Source: [Clostridium] celerecrescens 18A (GTDB taxonomy: Bacteria; Bacillota; Clostridia; Lachnospirales; Lachnospiraceae). Taken from it: 64,000 nucleotides of DNA. Below the pieces are notes generated by a model. The model saw only the letters and a list, made by a program, of their open reading frames with translations, was not told the origin of the DNA and made no database searches. The DNA lies in contig NZ_PGET01000001.1 of the NCBI RefSeq assembly GCF_002797975.1, positions 4,700,001-4,764,000 of the forward strand, in the 5' to 3' direction. Shown in pieces: positions 1-9,093 of this stretch. How positions within the stretch are numbered: the first letter of the stretch is position 1; each line of letters begins with the position of its first letter. A program made the translations under genes and the position numbers.

Positions 1-165
1 CTGGTGACCATTATGGTAAAGGGTGATGTGGCAGCGGTACGCTCCTCCGTAGAGGCAGGTGCAGAAGCGGCAGCAGCAATCGGCAAGCTGACAGCAAAGA
101 ACGTAATGCCAAGGCCGATTAAAGAGGTCGGAGACATTGTATCCGTACACGATATAGACGCATAG
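1..165 (+). CDS. BMC-domain shell protein, 3' part only
   Basis: The window opens inside an open frame of 54 residues plus a stop. It carries the second half of a BMC (Pfam BMC) hexamer fold: MVKGDVAAVRSSVEAG, the conserved strand-helix with the GDV-A motif, then the VMPRP segment that normally follows. The visible part aligns well with the [13 protein letters not shown] segment of the shell protein at 13206-13490, so it is very likely a BMC-H shell protein of the same compartment. The start lies upstream, so a tandem (BMC-T) architecture cannot be excluded. It ends 17 bases before the next shell gene and is evidently co-transcribed with it. Confidence 0.88.
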   Translation: MVTIMVKGDVAAVRSSVEAGAEAAAAIGKLTAKNVMPRPIKEVGDIVSVHDIDA

Positions 166-182
166 AGAGAGGAAAACAGTAT

Positions 183-491
183 ATGGAAAGATATGAAGCC
201 ATAGGCGCGGTAGAAACATTTGGTCTGGTATTTGTTCTCGAAGCGGCGGATGCAATGTGCAAGGCGGCTGATGTGGAACTCATCGGCTATGAAAATGTAG
301 CTTCCGGTTATATTTCTGTTTTGGTACGGGGAGATGTGGGAGCCTGCAAGACGGCTGTAGAAGCTGGAATTAAGGCAGTAAAGGATATGGGAGCGGATGT
401 TTACAGCTCCGTAGTCATTCCAAGACCTCATCCCCATCTTGAAAAAATCATCAGACGATATGCCTTAAGTGTTGCTCCTGAACAGGAATAG
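183..491 (+). CDS. BMC-H microcompartment shell protein
   Basis: 102-residue single BMC domain of PduA/EutM size, expected to form hexameric facets of the shell. It shows AIGAVETFGLVFVLEAADAM (strand 1 and helix A), the pore-lining region around ENVASGYIS, and VRGDVGACKTAVEAG (helix B). The pore segment differs from the GGG type seen in the shell proteins at 10313 and 13206 (VASGY instead of GGGLV), suggesting a different pore chemistry. The ATG at 183 follows GAGAGAGG. It sits between a partial shell gene and an aldehyde dehydrogenase homologue in the cut BMC operon. Shell membership is near certain; metabolite selectivity is unknown. Confidence 0.93.
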   Translation: MERYEAIGAVETFGLVFVLEAADAMCKAADVELIGYENVASGYISVLVRGDVGACKTAVEAGIKAVKDMGADVYSSVVIPRPHPHLEKIIRRYALSVAPEQE

Positions 492-521
492 CAGGCATCC
501 CGGATGAAGGGAGAATCGAAT

Positions 522-2018
522 ATGAATTTTGTAGATAAAGACCTGCTCTCCATACAGGAGGCAAGGATTTTAATGGAAAGTGCACGGGAAGCCAGAGAGA
601 CCATGCTTACCTTCCCCCAGGAAACGCTTGATCTCATTACAGGCACCCTGGCTGCGGCAGCAAAGGAACTGGCGGAGGAACTGGCGGTCATGTCCGCGGA
701 AGAAACCGGATATGGACGTTTCCAGGACAAGTACGTGAAGAACACCTTTGTCTGCAATTTCCTGCCGGAGCGCTTAAAAGATATGAGGTGTGTCGGCATC
801 TTAGAAGAAGACTCAAGGCATAAAACCATGGCAGTTGGCGTTCCTGTGGGTGTGATTGCCGCACTGACGCCGGCAGTGAGCCCGGTTTCTACTGCGATTT
901 ACAACATTCTGATCGCTGTTAAGTCCGGCAACCCCATCGTTATCGCGCCTCATGAAAGGGCTGGGAAGGTAACGGGCAGACTGATTGACCGGCTGATGGA
1001 AGCAGGAAAATGCTGCGGACTTCCGGAAGGAGCCATCGGGTATTTAAAGACAGTGACAAGGGCAGGAACCCTGGAGCTGATCCGCCACCCGGCAGCAGCC
1101 ATGGTGGTCAACACCGGAGTACCGGAGCTGTGCCGCGAGGCAGCAGAAAGCGGAAAACCTTATATTTACGGCGGTACCGGAAACGGACCAGTCTTTGTGG
1201 AACGGACTGCCGATGTAAGACAGGCGGTAGAGGATATCATTACAAGCCGTACCTTTGATTATGGGATCGTGTCTGCAGCCGAGCAGTATATGGTGGTAGA
1301 CAGCCTCATTGCAGCAGAAGTAAAAGCCGAAATGCTAAAGAACGGCGCCTACTTTATGAATGGGGAAGAGGAGAAACAGTTAATTGATCTCCTTTGCCTG
1401 GAAAGCGGGAAGGCGGATACGGAAATCATGGGAAGACCGGCAGCAGAACTTGCGGTCAGAGCAGGATTTACGGTTTCTGATTCCACAACGGTGCTGGTTT
1501 CTGAACAGAAGTATATTTCTGACAGGAATCCGTTTGCAAAAGAGCTTCTGTGTCCTGTACTGGCTTATTACATTGAAAATGACTGGATGCACGCCTGCGA
1601 GAAATGCATGAGCCTTCTGGTTAACGAAAGCCATGGACACACCCTGGTAATCCACTCCAGGAATGAAGAAGTGATACGCCAGTTCGCCTTAAAGAAGCCG
1701 GTGGGCAGAATCCTTGTCAATACACCCGCCACCCTGGGCAGCATGGGAGCGACCACGAACTTATTTCCGGCCATGACCCTTGGTAGTATTACGACAGGCG
1801 CCGGAATTACGGCTGACAACGTGTCGCCCATGAATTTCATCTACATCCGGAGTGTGGGATATGGAGTCCGGGATGCGAAAGAATTCCTTGGAGTTACAGG
1901 AAACGTTTCGGGCGGACATGGAAAAGCTCCTGAGACAAAAGGAGGAAGCGAAGATGCAAAAGCGCTCCTGAAACAGATTTTAGAAACCTTGTCCAGGGAG
2001 CTTGATGATAAGTGTTGA
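522..2018 (+). CDS. EutE/PduP-like aldehyde dehydrogenase homologue lacking the catalytic Cys
   Basis: 498 residues from the ATG at 522, which has GGGAGA upstream; an in-frame ATG at 504 is less well placed. The fold matches CoA-acylating acetaldehyde dehydrogenases and the sequence aligns along its length with the paralogue at 10945-12492. Where that paralogue has DYGTICASEQ with Cys251, this protein has DYGIVSAAEQ with Ser251 (codon 1272-1274), at the same residue number. Without the thiol it should not form a thioester, so it is probably a non-catalytic pseudoenzyme. The C-terminus (about residues 478-495, DAKALLKQILETLSREL) is an amphipathic helix after a linker, like BMC encapsulation peptides. 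A structural, cargo-scaffold or regulatory role inside the compartment is inference. Confidence 0.88.
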   Translation: MNFVDKDLLSIQEARILMESAREARETMLTFPQETLDLITGTLAAAAKELAEELAVMSAEETGYGRFQDKYVKNTFVCNFLPERLKDMRCVGILEEDSRHKTMAVGVPVGVIAALTPAVSPVSTAIYNILIAVKSGNPIVIAPHERAGKVTGRLIDRLMEAGKCCGLPEGAIGYLKTVTRAGTLELIRHPAAAMVVNTGVPELCREAAESGKPYIYGGTGNGPVFVERTADVRQAVEDIITSRTFDYGIVSAAEQYMVVDSLIAAEVKAEMLKNGAYFMNGEEEKQLIDLLCLESGKADTEIMGRPAAELAVRAGFTVSDSTTVLVSEQKYISDRNPFAKELLCPVLAYYIENDWMHACEKCMSLLVNESHGHTLVIHSRNEEVIRQFALKKPVGRILVNTPATLGSMGATTNLFPAMTLGSITTGAGITADNVSPMNFIYIRSVGYGVRDAKEFLGVTGNVSGGHGKAPETKGGSEDAKALLKQILETLSRELDDKC

Positions 2019-2048
2019 AAGAAAAGCGTCTTTCAACCTTGAATTTGT

Positions 2049-2084
2049 GAATCAACTGGATATGCAAGCATATCCGCTTGATTC
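2049..2084 (+). repeat. Intercistronic stem-loop upstream of cutC
   Basis: GAATCAA (2049-2055) pairs with TTGATTC (2078-2084) and GGATATG (2058-2064) with CATATCC (2069-2075) around a CAAG loop. No T-run follows, so it is not a terminator. It lies in the 103-base gap before cutC and probably acts on mRNA processing or stability. Part of it (ATCCGCTTGA-TCATT) recurs before galE near 30127-30142. Confidence 0.6.
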
Positions 2085-2121
2085 ATTAGGTGGCAAATAA
2101 TTGAAAGAGAGGGAAACCAGA

Positions 2122-4665
2122 TTGGATATTCGTGAATTTTCAAATAAATTTGTGGAAGCAACGAAGAACATGACACCAGAAGAAAGAGCTTCTCTGATGA
2201 AGATGTTTGAAACTGTTTCCGATGAAATCAACAAAAAAGAGCCTGCTTCCCAGGCGGCAGCATGCCTTGAGGGAGGAACAGAGATACCGGATGGCATTAC
2301 TCCGAGGCTTCAGAACTTAAAGGAAAATTATTTAAAGCATAAACCATCGATCACAACATACCGTGCAAGGGCTATTACCAAGATCGCAAAAGAAAACCCT
2401 GGTATGCCAAAGATCATGCTTCGTGCAAAATGCTTCCGTTACTGCTGTGAAACAGCTCCCCTTGTCATTCAGGACAACGAGCTCATCGTAGGTGCTCCCT
2501 GCGGCGCTCCGCGTGCAGGTGCATTCTCCCCGGATATCGCATGGAGATGGATGGTAGATGAGATCGATACCATCGGTACACGTCCTCAGGATCCATTCTA
2601 TATTTCCGATGAAGACAAGAAAATCATGAAAGAAGAGCTGTTCCCATACTGGTCCGGCAAATCGGTTGATGAGTATTGTGAAGATCAGTACCGTGAAGCA
2701 GGCGTTTGGGAATTATCCGGAGAATCCTTTGTATCTGACTGCTCTTACCATGCCATCAACGGCGGCGGAGATTCAAACCCCGGCTATGATGTGATCCTTA
2801 TGAAGAAGGGCATGCTGGATATTCAGCAGGAAGCCAAGGATCATTTAAAAGAACTGGATTATGAGAATCCTGATGATATTGAGAAGATTTATTTCTACAA
2901 ATCCATTATTGATACCACAGAAGGCGTTATGATCTACGCAAAGAGACTTTCCGAGTATGCAGCAGAGCTTGCAGCAAAGGAAACCAATCCAAAGCGTAAG
3001 GAAGAACTGTTAAAGATTTCAGAAGTAAATGCTTACGTTCCTGCTCACAAGCCAAGAACCTTCTGGGAGGCCATCCAGGCAGTATGGACCATCGAATCCC
3101 TGCTCGTAGTGGAAGAAAACCAGACCGGTATGTCCATCGGACGTGTGGATCAGTATATGTATCCATTCTACAAAGATGACATCGAATCCGGACGTATGAA
3201 TGATTACCAGGCATTTGAGCTTGCAGGCTGTATGCTGATCAAGATGTCTGAGATGATGTGGATCACCAGCGAAGGCGGTTCCAAATTCTTTGCAGGCTAC
3301 CAGCCATTCGTAAACATGTGTGTAGGCGGTGTGACCCGCAGTGGACACGATGCCACCAATGATTTAACTTACTTACTTATGGATGCCGTTCGTCATGTTA
3401 AGATTTACCAGCCATCACTTGCATGCCGTATCCACAACAAGTCCCCGAAAAAGTACATGAAAAAGATCGTAGATGTGGTTCGTTCCGGTATGGGATTCCC
3501 AGCCTGCCACTTTGACGATGCCCACATCAAGATGATGCTTGCAAAAGGCGTATCCATTGAAGATGCACGTGATTACTGCCTGATGGGCTGTGTAGAGCCT
3601 CAGAAGTCAGGACGTCTCTATCAGTGGACATCCACTGCATATACCCAGTGGCCGATCTGTATCGAGCTTGTTTTAAACCACGGAACTCCGTTATGGTATG
3701 GCAAGCAGGTTTGCCCGGATATGGGTGACTTAAGCAACTTCAAAACTTACGAAGAGTTTGAAGCAGCCGTAAAAGAAGAAATCAAATATATTACAAAGTG
3801 GACCGATGTTGCTACCGTAATTTCCCAGCGCGTTCACAGAGACTTAGCTCCGAAGCCACTCATGTCCATCATGTACGAAGGCTGTATGGAAAAAGCAAAG
3901 GATGTATCCGCAGGCGGTGCGATGTACAACTTCGGACCTGGTGTGGTATGGTCCGGACTTGCTACCTATGCAGATTCCATGGCAGCGATCAAGAAGCTTG
4001 TATTTGAAGAGAAAAAATATACATTAGAGCAGATAAACGAAGCGTTAAAGGCTGACTTTGTGGGATATGACCAGATCCGCACCGATTGCCTTAATGCTCC
4101 AAAATACGGAAATGATGATGATTATGCAGATTTAATTGCAGCTGACCTGGTTGACTTTACAGAGCATGAACACAGGAAATATAAGACCTTATACTCTGTA
4201 TTAAGCCATGGTACCTTATCCATTTCCAATAACACTCCATTCGGACAGATGACAGGCGCTTCTGCCAACGGCCGTAATGCATGGCTGCCTCTTTCCGACG
4301 GAATCAGCCCAACCCAGGGTGCAGACTTCAAGGGCCCGACTGCAATCATCAAGTCCGTATCCAAGATGTCCAATGACAGCATGAACATCGGTATGGTGCA
4401 TAACTTTAAGATCATGGCTGGTCTTTTGGATACCCAGGAAGGGGAAGAAAGCCTTATCACCCTTCTTCGTACGGCCTGTATGTTAGGAAACGGCGAGATG
4501 CAGTTCAACTACCTGGATAACAATACCTTGGTTGAGGCTCAGAAGCATCCGGAGCTGTACCGCGACTTAATCGTCCGCGTAGCCGGCTATAGCGCATTCT
4601 TCGTAGAGTTATGCAAGGATGTACAGGATGAGATCATAAGCAGAACTATGCTGACACATTTCTAA
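2122..4665 (+). CDS. cutC: Choline trimethylamine-lyase (glycyl radical enzyme)
   Basis: Cleaves choline to trimethylamine and acetaldehyde with a glycyl radical. The thiyl motif is GCVEP with Cys490; the CutC-specific choline pocket follows as [11 protein letters not shown] (Thr503, Tyr507), and SFVSDCSY supplies the Asp at about 217. The C-terminal glycyl-radical loop is RVAGYSAFF with Gly822. All these numbers are one above those known for Desulfovibrio CutC (Cys489, Thr502, Tyr506, Gly821), which supports the TTG start at 2122, preceded by GAGAGGG; a TTG at 2101 is in frame but poorly placed. Length 847 matches CutC without the long type II N-terminal extension. It is followed directly by its activase. 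Propanediol or glycerol dehydratase is disfavoured by the choline-pocket residues. Confidence 0.95.
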   Translation: MDIREFSNKFVEATKNMTPEERASLMKMFETVSDEINKKEPASQAAACLEGGTEIPDGITPRLQNLKENYLKHKPSITTYRARAITKIAKENPGMPKIMLRAKCFRYCCETAPLVIQDNELIVGAPCGAPRAGAFSPDIAWRWMVDEIDTIGTRPQDPFYISDEDKKIMKEELFPYWSGKSVDEYCEDQYREAGVWELSGESFVSDCSYHAINGGGDSNPGYDVILMKKGMLDIQQEAKDHLKELDYENPDDIEKIYFYKSIIDTTEGVMIYAKRLSEYAAELAAKETNPKRKEELLKISEVNAYVPAHKPRTFWEAIQAVWTIESLLVVEENQTGMSIGRVDQYMYPFYKDDIESGRMNDYQAFELAGCMLIKMSEMMWITSEGGSKFFAGYQPFVNMCVGGVTRSGHDATNDLTYLLMDAVRHVKIYQPSLACRIHNKSPKKYMKKIVDVVRSGMGFPACHFDDAHIKMMLAKGVSIEDARDYCLMGCVEPQKSGRLYQWTSTAYTQWPICIELVLNHGTPLWYGKQVCPDMGDLSNFKTYEEFEAAVKEEIKYITKWTDVATVISQRVHRDLAPKPLMSIMYEGCMEKAKDVSAGGAMYNFGPGVVWSGLATYADSMAAIKKLVFEEKKYTLEQINEALKADFVGYDQIRTDCLNAPKYGNDDDYADLIAADLVDFTEHEHRKYKTLYSVLSHGTLSISNNTPFGQMTGASANGRNAWLPLSDGISPTQGADFKGPTAIIKSVSKMSNDSMNIGMVHNFKIMAGLLDTQEGEESLITLLRTACMLGNGEMQFNYLDNNTLVEAQKHPELYRDLIVRVAGYSAFFVELCKDVQDEIISRTMLTHF

Positions 4666-4687
4666 AAGAAAGTTGAGATCAATCACA

Positions 4688-5641
4688 ATGGACCATGGAA
4701 CGACAGGAGAGATTGAACGTAAGGCGTTTATCTTTAACGTGCAGAAGTACAACATGTATGACGGGCCGGGAATCAGAACCCTGGTATTTTTTAAAGGCTG
4801 TCCGCTCCGGTGTAAATGGTGCTCCAATCCAGAAGGAATGGTGCGGAAATTCCAGGTGATGTATAAGCAGAATTCCTGTGTAAACTGCGGGGCGTGCGCT
4901 GATGTATGCCCCGTGGGAATCCATGTGATATCCAAAGAGACGGGAAAACATGAAATCCGGCGGGAAAAGGATTGCATCGGATGCATGAAATGCAAGAATG
5001 TCTGCCCCAATGCAGCGCTGACCATTGCCGGAGAAGTTAAGACCATTTCAGAACTGCTTAAAATCGTGGAAGAGGATTCTGCCTTTTATGATATTTCAGG
5101 CGGCGGCGTGACTCTTGGGGGCGGCGAAGTGACTGCCCAGCCGGAAGCAGCCTTAAACCTGTTAATGGCCTGCAAGCAGGAAGGGATCAATACGGCAATT
5201 GAGACCTGTGGTTATACAAATACGGAAACGATTTTAAAAATTGCAGAGTATGTGGACCTGTTTCTGTTTGATATCAAACATATGGATCCTGTCCGCCACA
5301 ATGAACTGGTGGGTGTGAACAACGAACAGATTCTTACCAATTTAAAGGAACTGCTTCACCACCGTTTTAATGTGAAAGTCCGCATGCCTATGTTAAAGGG
5401 GATCAATGACAGCCGGGAAGAGATCGATGAGGTCATTAAATTCTTAATGCCCTTCCGTGACTACAAAAATTTTAAGGGAATTGATTTACTTCCGTACCAT
5501 AAGCTGGGCGTTAACAAATATAATCAGCTTGATATGAAATATCCCATTGAAGGGGATCCAAGCTTAAGCCCGGAGGATTTAGACCGGATTGAAGGCTGGA
5601 TGAAGGAATATCAATTTCCGGTTACTGTGGTGAAGCACTAA
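4688..5641 (+). CDS. cutD: CutC glycyl-radical activating enzyme (radical SAM)
   Basis: Installs the glycyl radical on CutC using S-adenosylmethionine and a [4Fe-4S] cluster. The radical SAM motif CPLRCKWC (CX3CX2C) lies near residue 40, preceded by YDGPGIRT. A ferredoxin-like insert follows with CVNCGACADVCP and CIGCMKCKNVCP, as in activases of PFL-like enzymes. The GGGEVTAQPE segment is the usual SAM-binding strand. The start is uncertain: a TTG at 4673 and an ATG at 4688 are both in frame, and no strong ribosome site decides between them; I use the ATG. It lies 22 bases after cutC and is surely co-translated in the same operon. Confidence 0.94.
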   Translation: MDHGTTGEIERKAFIFNVQKYNMYDGPGIRTLVFFKGCPLRCKWCSNPEGMVRKFQVMYKQNSCVNCGACADVCPVGIHVISKETGKHEIRREKDCIGCMKCKNVCPNAALTIAGEVKTISELLKIVEEDSAFYDISGGGVTLGGGEVTAQPEAALNLLMACKQEGINTAIETCGYTNTETILKIAEYVDLFLFDIKHMDPVRHNELVGVNNEQILTNLKELLHHRFNVKVRMPMLKGINDSREEIDEVIKFLMPFRDYKNFKGIDLLPYHKLGVNKYNQLDMKYPIEGDPSLSPEDLDRIEGWMKEYQFPVTVVKH

Positions 5642-5657
5642 GAAAGGGGAAAAGGCC

Positions 5658-5996
5658 ATGATTGAGATGCAGCGTGTCATAGAGGAATCCGTTCCTGGTA
5701 AACAGGTGACCATCGCCCATGTGATCGCATCTCCCATTCCGGAGGTGTATGAATGCCTTGGCATCGATGAAATGGGAGCCATCGGAATTCTCACCCTGTC
5801 CCCTTTTGAAACCTCTATCATTGCGGCGGATATTGCAGCAAAGGCAGCAGATGTGCAGGTGGGCTTCTTAGACCGCTTCACAGGCTCTGTGATCATTGCC
5901 GGCGATGTGGACAGTGTGGAAACCGCTTTGACTGCGGTATGCGATACCTTAAACCGCGGCCTGGGCTATATGGTGCCTGCGGTAACCAAAACATGA
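5658..5996 (+). CDS. PduU/EutS-like circularly permuted BMC shell protein
   Basis: 112 residues. The N-terminal segment (residues 1-35, ending HVIASPIPEVYECLGI) precedes the BMC core GAIGILTLSPFETSIIAADIAAKAADVQV-type helix, the order found in circularly permuted shell proteins PduU and EutS, which form hexamers with a beta-barrel plug. The core continues with GFLDRFTGSVIIAGDV. The ATG follows AAGGGGAAAAGGCC. Its stop overlaps the start of the next gene (ATGA), so the two are translationally coupled, as eutS-eutP and pduU-pduV often are. Not catalytic; structural role in the shell. Confidence 0.92.
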   Translation: MIEMQRVIEESVPGKQVTIAHVIASPIPEVYECLGIDEMGAIGILTLSPFETSIIAADIAAKAADVQVGFLDRFTGSVIIAGDVDSVETALTAVCDTLNRGLGYMVPAVTKT

Positions 5997-6427
5997 GAAA
6001 GAAAAGAATCATGATCATCGGTCCCGGCGGCAGCGGGAAGACTTCCCTGGCTCATGCCATAAACGGTTTTACCGGTCCGGCCAGAAGAACCCAGAATATG
6101 GTGTATGGGGAAAAAACCTTGGATGTGCCGGGGGTTTACTTAGAAAGTCCCTGGATGCATAAGCATATCATTGCAGCGGCACAGGATGCCTCTCATGTAC
6201 TGATGCTGGTAGACCAGTCCTCATGCCGGGAAAGTTACCCGCCAGGATTTGCAAAAGCGTTTCGGGTTCCTGTCATCGGTGTGATAACGGGAAGCGGAGA
6301 AAAACCGGAACATGACGGCTGGTGTATCCGTCAGTTAAAAAAGGCCGGGGTACGGGAGCCCTACTATCATATTAATCTGTCTGAACGGACAGGCCTTCAG
6401 GAATTAATGGAGGCATTAAACTATTAG
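5993..6427 (+). CDS. EutP/PduV-like small GTPase-family protein
   Basis: 144 residues. A P-loop GPGGSGKTSL (about residues 9-18) is followed by a switch-like region and a TGSGEKP segment where GTPases carry the base-specificity loop. Size and position beside a PduU/EutS-like shell protein match EutP/PduV. For EutP an acetate kinase activity has been reported, while PduV has been linked to compartment positioning; which applies here cannot be told from sequence. The start ATG at 5993 overlaps the previous stop, and a longer in-frame reading from 5939 would run inside that gene and is rejected. Confidence 0.88.
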   Translation: MRKKRIMIIGPGGSGKTSLAHAINGFTGPARRTQNMVYGEKTLDVPGVYLESPWMHKHIIAAAQDASHVLMLVDQSSCRESYPPGFAKAFRVPVIGVITGSGEKPEHDGWCIRQLKKAGVREPYYHINLSERTGLQELMEALNY

Positions 6428-6485
6428 GTAATACCCTGCAGGTATACCTTTATGCCCAAAGAACGTGGGCAAATAAGAGGAAAGG
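6424..6485 (+). repeat. Single copy of a two-hairpin intergenic repeat
   Basis: Contains ATACCCTGCAGGTAT (a palindrome) followed by TGCCCA-AAGAACG-TGGGCA (a second stem). The same two-stem unit occurs three times in tandem at 55437-55591. It sits between the EutP-like gene and the alcohol dehydrogenase gene. Confidence 0.72.
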
Positions 6486-6498
6486 AGGGAAATGTAAC

Positions 6499-7635
6499 AT
6501 GGAGCAATTTGTAATGAATACAAAGGTATATATGGGATCTTCCTGTCTGGATAAGATCAAGGATCTTCCTGTGACGAAGGCTTATATTATCTGTGACCCC
6601 TTTATGGCCCAGTCTGGAAAGGTAGACTGGATTACAGAGCTTTTGCAGGAAAAGGGGAGCAGCTATGAAGTGTTTTCTGGAGTAGTGCCCGATCCGACCA
6701 TTGAAGTCGTTTCAAAAGCTATAGGTGGAATGAAATGCTTTGGTCCGGATGCAGTGATCGCCCTTGGCGGCGGCTCTGCTATTGATACGGCAAAGGCAGC
6801 AAGCCACATCTTCAGTCAGATGGGAAATGAGAGACTGTTCTTAATTGCGGTTCCAACCACCAGCGGTACCGGCAGTGAAGTAACTAATTTTTCTGTTATA
6901 TCCGACCCACAGGCCCAGGCGAAATATCCGCTGCGTTCCGATAGCATGGTGCCGGATGCAGCATTTCTTGATCCCCGTTTTACGGTGTCGGTTCCGCCTC
7001 ACATTACAGCGGATACTGGAATGGATGTGTTAACCCATGCCCTGGAAGCTTATGTTTCAACCAATGCAGGTGATTTTACCGATGCCTGTGCGGAAAAAGC
7101 GGTGAGACTGGTGTGGAACTACCTGACACGTACCGTAGAAGAAGGAAGCGACATGGAAGCCAGAACTCATATGCACAATGCTTCCTGTCTGGCTGGAGTT
7201 GCATTTAACGGAGCTTCCTTAGGGCTTTGCCACAGCATGGCTCATGCTCTGGGAGCGCGCTTTCACATTCCACACGGAAGAAGCAATGCGATCCTGCTTC
7301 CTCATGTCATCAGCTACAACGCTGGTCTGGAAGACGCCAGTGAGCAGAAAGCCTGCGGCAGGTATGTGGCAATTGCCAATATGCTTGGAATCGCGGCCGG
7401 AACAGATAAGGCCACGGTACACGGCTTGGTGCGTCACATTAAAAATCTGATGAACAAGATCAAAATACCGCAGCAGATTACAGACTTAAAGATTGATAAA
7501 GACGAATTTGAGCAGGCCGTACGGGAAATGGCGGAAAAAGCACTGGCTGACAACTGCACATTGACTAACCCAAGGGTGCCTACGGTAGAAGAGATTGAAA
7601 CCATCTATCGGAAACTGTGTAAGGGGGGCTATTAA
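6499..7635 (+). CDS. Iron-containing alcohol dehydrogenase of the BMC (CutO/EutG-like)
   Basis: 378-residue group III (Fe-dependent) alcohol dehydrogenase. The Rossmann-like part has ALGGGSAIDTAKAA and PTTSGTGSEVT; metal ligands are visible in TGMDVLTHALEAYVS and in SLGLCHSMAHALG...HIPHG. Predicted to reduce acetaldehyde released by CutC to ethanol and so recycle NADH to NAD+ for the acylating aldehyde dehydrogenase inside the compartment. The ATG follows AAAGGAGGG. The stop overlaps the next start (TAATG). Substrate is inferred from the operon; closely related enzymes act on 1,3-propanediol or butanol. Confidence 0.92.
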   Translation: MEQFVMNTKVYMGSSCLDKIKDLPVTKAYIICDPFMAQSGKVDWITELLQEKGSSYEVFSGVVPDPTIEVVSKAIGGMKCFGPDAVIALGGGSAIDTAKAASHIFSQMGNERLFLIAVPTTSGTGSEVTNFSVISDPQAQAKYPLRSDSMVPDAAFLDPRFTVSVPPHITADTGMDVLTHALEAYVSTNAGDFTDACAEKAVRLVWNYLTRTVEEGSDMEARTHMHNASCLAGVAFNGASLGLCHSMAHALGARFHIPHGRSNAILLPHVISYNAGLEDASEQKACGRYVAIANMLGIAAGTDKATVHGLVRHIKNLMNKIKIPQQITDLKIDKDEFEQAVREMAEKALADNCTLTNPRVPTVEEIETIYRKLCKGGY

Positions 7636-8249
7636 TGAAATTCATCACGGAAGACGATTTGAGGATTTTATTCAGAAGAGAACCCTTTACTTCATATGAT
7701 CTCCCTGCGGGAACAAGACTGACACCCGGAGCGCGACAATTCCTGGTGGATAAGAAGATTCTCATAAGTGACGATCCCATGATGGTAAAAAGAAAAAATG
7801 AGAAACCTGCAGAGAAAAAAGAAGAAGCACAGGAAAAAGAAATCTGCCGGGATGGTTTCTTGCTAAAAAAGAAAACGCTTCAGGCGCAGTTTTTGGAAGT
7901 GGGCCTTGAACTTTTAAGCCGGGACGTTCTTCTGGCAGAACAAGTATTTGATCTGGAACGAAAACTTTCCAACCTAAAAAAAGAGGGCAGGGAAGAGGAA
8001 ACCGGATTTAAACCCTGCACCGGATTTCATGAGGATAATATGCAGGAACCTTTTGAGGATTGCTTTGAAATAACAGGTTTTCATGCTCAGTCAGAAAAAG
8101 GAAAAGAAATCCTTCTTCTGCACCGCCTGCGCTGCTGCACAAGAGAGCTGGCGGCTGAAGCAGGAAGCGAAAACTTAAACCCGGTCATTAACCGCTTATC
8201 GCAGATGATATGTCTGGAATATGGAGGAAAAGCATGTCAAAGGAAGTAA
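7635..8249 (+). CDS. EutT-like protein, apparently without the adenosyltransferase metal motif
   Basis: 204 residues. The N-terminus (MKFITEDDLR...DLPAGTRLTPGARQFL) resembles the start of EutT, the ethanolamine-system corrinoid adenosyltransferase, and the end (LLLHRLRCCTRELAAEA...INRLSQMI) resembles EutT's last helices. The middle is Lys/Glu-rich and I do not find EutT's His-X11-Cys-Cys-X2-Cys metal motif. CutC does not use B12, so an adenosyltransferase is not expected here. It may keep only the N-terminal recognition part as a BMC assembly or signalling factor; that is inference. The gene overlaps the upstream dehydrogenase stop and the 3' end overlaps the next start. Confidence 0.65.
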   Translation: MKFITEDDLRILFRREPFTSYDLPAGTRLTPGARQFLVDKKILISDDPMMVKRKNEKPAEKKEEAQEKEICRDGFLLKKKTLQAQFLEVGLELLSRDVLLAEQVFDLERKLSNLKKEGREEETGFKPCTGFHEDNMQEPFEDCFEITGFHAQSEKGKEILLLHRLRCCTRELAAEAGSENLNPVINRLSQMICLEYGGKACQRK

Positions 8250-9079
8250 TAACATTTGATGGCTGCAATGAGCTGGTGAGCCAGTTTGAAGCAGTTGTTA
8301 AGCAGCCCGTTAAGGGAAGCTCCTCTGTTTACTATACCGGTGTCGATCTGGGAACGGCGTGTGTGGTACTGGCTGTTTTAGATGAGAATTACAAACCTGT
8401 GGCAGGTGCTTACCGGTATGCGGATGTGGTCCGGGATGGAATGGTCGTGGATTACATCGGTGCAATCCGGATTGTTCGGGAGCTTAAGGAAGAACTGGAG
8501 GAAAAGCTGGGCACAGAATTGATTTATTCGGCGGCAGCCATTCCTCCGGGCACCGATTCTTTGGACGGCGGAGCCATTAAGAATGTAGTTCAGGGAGCTG
8601 GATTTGAAATAACGGCCCTTCTCGATGAGCCTACGGCGGCAAATGCTGTTTTAAAAATTAAAAACGGTGCAGTCGTAGATATCGGAGGCGGCACCACCGG
8701 AATTTCTATTTTAAAAGATGGAAAGGTGGTGTATGTAGCGGATGAACCAACAGGAGGAACTCATTTTTCCCTGGTGGTCTCCGGTGCTTATCAAATGTCC
8801 TTTCAGGAGGCAGAGGTCTATAAGAGGAAAGAAGAACACCATAAAGAACTGCTGCCGGTTTTAAAGCCGGTTGTGGAGAAGGTGGCTTCCATCATAAGAC
8901 GCCATATCGAAGGACACGATGTTCAGGAAATCTACCTGGTAGGCGGTACCTGCTGCCTGACCGGGATTGAGGCAATCATTGAAAAACAGACGGGAATCAG
9001 GACAAGGAAGCCTGAGAATCCAATGTTTGTAACCCCTCTGGGAATTGCATTTTCCTGTACGCAGGAAGAGCTGGCATAA
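8234..9079 (+). CDS. eutJ: EutJ-like Hsp70/actin-fold chaperone
   Basis: 281 residues of the actin/Hsp70 ATPase superfamily, as in EutJ. The phosphate-1 loop GVDLGTACVVLAVLD is near residue 33, the phosphate-2 motif VVDIGGGTTGIS near 140, and the adenosine motif YLVGGTCCLTGIE near 235. No substrate-binding domain follows, as usual for EutJ. Start chosen at 8234 because GGAGG lies just upstream; an in-frame ATG at 8210 lacks a site. It overlaps the EutT-like gene by 16 bases. Thought to help assembly or reactivation of compartment enzymes; direct function in cut systems is not established. Confidence 0.9.
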   Translation: MSKEVITFDGCNELVSQFEAVVKQPVKGSSSVYYTGVDLGTACVVLAVLDENYKPVAGAYRYADVVRDGMVVDYIGAIRIVRELKEELEEKLGTELIYSAAAIPPGTDSLDGGAIKNVVQGAGFEITALLDEPTAANAVLKIKNGAVVDIGGGTTGISILKDGKVVYVADEPTGGTHFSLVVSGAYQMSFQEAEVYKRKEEHHKELLPVLKPVVEKVASIIRRHIEGHDVQEIYLVGGTCCLTGIEAIIEKQTGIRTRKPENPMFVTPLGIAFSCTQEELA

Positions 9080-9093
9080 AGGATGTGGACAGT

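Noticed and set aside
2122-4665. Glycyl radical enzyme as propanediol dehydratase or pyruvate formate-lyase
   Set aside because: The residues after GCVEP ([11 protein letters not shown] with Thr503 and Tyr507) and the Asp near 217 match the choline pocket; PFL has adjacent Cys-Cys, absent here.
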